Source of the DNA: Paraburkholderia sp041321145
GTDB lineage: Bacteria; Pseudomonadota; Gammaproteobacteria; Burkholderiales; Burkholderiaceae
Reading direction: 5' to 3'
Length of the DNA stretch: 64,000 nt
Assembly (NCBI RefSeq): GCF_041321145.1
Contig: NZ_JBGGWA010000011.1
Span: 62,001-126,000, forward strand
Shown here: piece by piece, positions 62,396 through 64,000 of the stretch
Numbering within the stretch: the first letter of the stretch is position 1
Layout of the letters: each line of letters starts with the position of its first letter
Translations under genes and position numbers: made by a program
The notes under the pieces: model-generated
Databases searched by the model: none
What the model saw: the letters and a program-made list of their open reading frames with translations, nothing else
What the model was told of the DNA's origin: nothing

Positions 62396-63673
62396 CTATT
62401 GAACTAACGCGGCGAGCGCTGGCGGTGCGCTTTCAAACACGAACGGATTGAGAAACTGGCGGCGCCACATCAGGTTACGATCGACCTCGCTCAGTTGCGC
62501 CTCCGTGCAGATCGGGTTCCAACGATCGCAAATCACCTCGATCTGGTGTTGGGCCAGCGCAATGGCATCTTCGTTCGTCAGCAGGAATTGCGGCGCCGCC
62601 TTCAAACACGTTTCGATCCGGCTGAGCCGCTCGTTGCCAACGATCAGCATGGCCTGGGTGGCTTCATTGCCCGCGCGCGCCTGAGGGCAAATGTCGTAGG
62701 CTGGCGTGAGCGCCAACTCGCGGCCGTTCCAGTAGGCGGCATGGTTGCGCGCATGGTCGTCGGTGTTGCCGCACAGCACGTTGAAGAGCATGCGTGCGAA
62801 TAGCTCCTTGAGCGTGGCTCTCGGGGCGCTGAAACGATGGCGGATCAGCGTGGCGAGGTCCTCATAGCTCGCGTAGCGCGCCATCATCTCATCCAGCTCG
62901 AACAACGTCAGCGCCGACACCATTGCACGGCGTTGCCAGCCTTGCGCGGCGCGCACGCGGTCGAACCGTTCGATGAGTAGCACATCCTTGCCGCCGACGT
63001 GCTTGAGGGTCACCGGCGCGGCGTGGATGCCAACTTCGGACGCGAGGCGCATCGCCATGTATTCGGCCTTCACGACGCTGTAGACGTCGCTCTGCGACGA
63101 AAACTTCGCGATAAATTTCCGGTTGTGCGTGGTGATCATCGCCTTTGGGCGTGCTCCGCCAATCGAGCTGCCGTGAAACAGCGCGCGCTCCAGGTCGGGA
63201 CTAAGCGGTACGCCACGCTCGACGCTTGCGACTGCATTCAGCAGATCGCTGAAGGAGGCCGTGGCCGTTTCGCGCGGCACGTATTCGGTCGCCGACAACT
63301 GAAAGTCGAGCGCGCCGATGCGATCCGAACCGGACTCCAGCAGATAGGTCAGTTCGTCGAGTTCGGTGGTATCAACCTGGCGCCCACGCACGCCAAGCTT
63401 GCGATTGACGATGACGCGCCGGCCCCATGCGTCCGGCGCCGCGTCGCGGATGCTACCCGGCATCGACAGGCCGTTGGGCAACGATATCGTCCCGCGCTGC
63501 AGCGGTAACTCAGGCAGGTAGAGCGGGATGGCGTTTTCGCGCGCCAGGTAGCTCTGGCCGTAGTTGAACAGAATCTGGTCGCCGACAGCAGCTAGCCGGC
63601 CGGCGACCACCGGTTCGGTTGCGCCGGGTAACCAGACCCAGACAAAGGCCTCCTTATAGGTGTCAGAAATCAT
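62396..63673 (-). CDS. hipA: HipA-type serine/threonine kinase toxin
   Basis: 425 residues. HipA N-terminal domain (~10-120), GSSIGGARPKA (flexible Ser/Gly loop), ATP-binding Lys in FIAKFSS, catalytic NTDDHARNHA and TPAYDI (Mg-binding Asp). HipA kinases phosphorylate glutamyl-tRNA synthetase and induce dormancy. Starts 11 bp inside the end of the hipB gene. Confidence 0.92.
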   Translation of the reverse strand: MISDTYKEAFVWVWLPGATEPVVAGRLAAVGDQILFNYGQSYLARENAIPLYLPELPLQRGTISLPNGLSMPGSIRDAAPDAWGRRVIVNRKLGVRGRQVDTTELDELTYLLESGSDRIGALDFQLSATEYVPRETATASFSDLLNAVASVERGVPLSPDLERALFHGSSIGGARPKAMITTHNRKFIAKFSSQSDVYSVVKAEYMAMRLASEVGIHAAPVTLKHVGGKDVLLIERFDRVRAAQGWQRRAMVSALTLFELDEMMARYASYEDLATLIRHRFSAPRATLKELFARMLFNVLCGNTDDHARNHAAYWNGRELALTPAYDICPQARAGNEATQAMLIVGNERLSRIETCLKAAPQFLLTNEDAIALAQHQIEVICDRWNPICTEAQLSEVDRNLMWRRQFLNPFVFESAPPALAALVQ

Positions 63674-64000
63674 CTTTCGTTTCGATGCGAGGTGCGCGCA
63701 CGGCGCGTGGCAGCAGCGTCAGTACCTCTGCGTTAGCCTGGATGGCGGATGTCAGGCTCGACTGGGTGGCATCAAAAAGACGCAAGCCAACGACTGCCGC
63801 GGCTTCGAAGGCGGCGCCGATCGAACAGGACGGATCGCCTTTTTCGATCCGCTGCACGAGACTGCGGGACAGGCCAGCTCGTTCCGCCAACTGTGCTGCC
63901 GTGATCTTTCGCTCAAGACGCGCGCGGCGAATCAATTGTCCGAGCAGCAGGGCGGCGTCCAGACTGTAGCGAGAGGCAGGGCGACTAGCTGATGGGAGCA
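63663..64000 (-). CDS. hipB: HipB-type XRE antitoxin, 5' end beyond window
   Basis: At least 112 codons; the frame stays open to the right edge. Helix-turn-helix ITAAQLAERAGLSRSLVQRIEKGD. A TTG at 63935 could start translation, but upstream in-frame sequence (RYSLDAALLLGQLIRRAR) reads like antitoxin N-terminus, so the true start is probably outside. Neutralises and represses the HipA encoded next. Confidence 0.85.
   Translation of the reverse strand, partial: LPSASRPASRYSLDAALLLGQLIRRARLERKITAAQLAERAGLSRSLVQRIEKGDPSCSIGAAFEAAAVVGLRLFDATQSSLTSAIQANAEVLTLLPRAVRAPRIETKDDF

Noticed and set aside
1..64000. tRNA, rRNA, insertion sequence or prophage genes
   Set aside because: No transposase, integrase, phage structural motif, tRNA-like cloverleaf or rRNA segment was recognised on either strand.

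Overview
The window is high-GC DNA from a betaproteobacterium of the Burkholderia group, most likely Paraburkholderia. This is inferred from the gene families, not from a database search. Supporting content: a benzoyl-CoA (box) epoxidation cluster with the BoxR fusion regulator, a DUF4863 protein, a DUF2844/DUF3443 pair, a Tyr/Pro-rich lipoprotein and an MxKDx pentapeptide-repeat protein. No rRNA, tRNA, insertion sequence, phage or CRISPR array was found. The genes read as chromosomal metabolic and accessory modules, with two decayed genes.

Layout. 1-6.1 kb: end of an acyl-CoA synthetase, glyoxalase I, a two-subunit GMC (gluconate/sorbitol-type) dehydrogenase whose Tat-exported small subunit has an unusual His/Asp-rich leader, two small conserved proteins and a dCache chemoreceptor. 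6.4-8.9 kb: Tat-exported phosphocholine-type phospholipase C behind a small lipoprotein. 9.1-19.5 kb: aerobic benzoate degradation through CoA thioesters. The leftward operon (DUF4863, boxD, benzoate-CoA ligase, hydrolase) and rightward boxR and boxC-boxB-boxA share AGTGC/GCACT-type candidate operator sequences. 19.6-28 kb: reductive pyrimidine degradation (RutR-like regulator, amidohydrolase, PreT, PreA, NCS1 permease, dihydropyrimidinase) with an 18-bp palindrome of RutR form in the promoter gap. 28.3-30.6 kb: amino-acid/cystine-type ABC importer.

30.7-33.8 kb: leuA (leftward) preceded by a 26-codon leader peptide with eight leucine codons, five of them CTA, then a candidate terminator: an apparent leucine attenuator. 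Next come a decayed methyltransferase and a CadD-family exporter. 34-38.7 kb: Ala/Ser-rich lipoprotein, a stand-alone HMW1C-type cytoplasmic N-glycosyltransferase, and DUF3443/DUF2844 envelope proteins. 39-47.5 kb: BamC, an EamA transporter, lactate permease, Tyr-rich lipoprotein, thiC under a TPP riboswitch, and Rnk. 47.9-50.7 kb: DUF1223, cytochrome b561-like protein, molybdopterin oxidoreductase and MxKDx-repeat protein in one apparent operon. 51-54 kb: EamA transporter, an internally deleted fadH remnant, DUF4397 lipoprotein and a 44-aa entericidin. 54-58.1 kb: NarX-like kinase, two tandem DUF1328 mini-proteins, a ferritin-like protein, and a NarL-type regulator overlapping a receiver-only protein. 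58.6-64 kb: four-domain rhodanese, a 600-bp gap with an orphan intrinsic terminator (candidate small RNA), BamE-like lipoprotein, patatin-like phospholipase, and a hipBA module running off the right edge.

The most interesting items are the leucine attenuator, the orphan N-glycosyltransferase, the RutR-type palindrome beside a reductive rather than Rut pathway, the shared box operators, and the orphan terminator near 60.58 kb.
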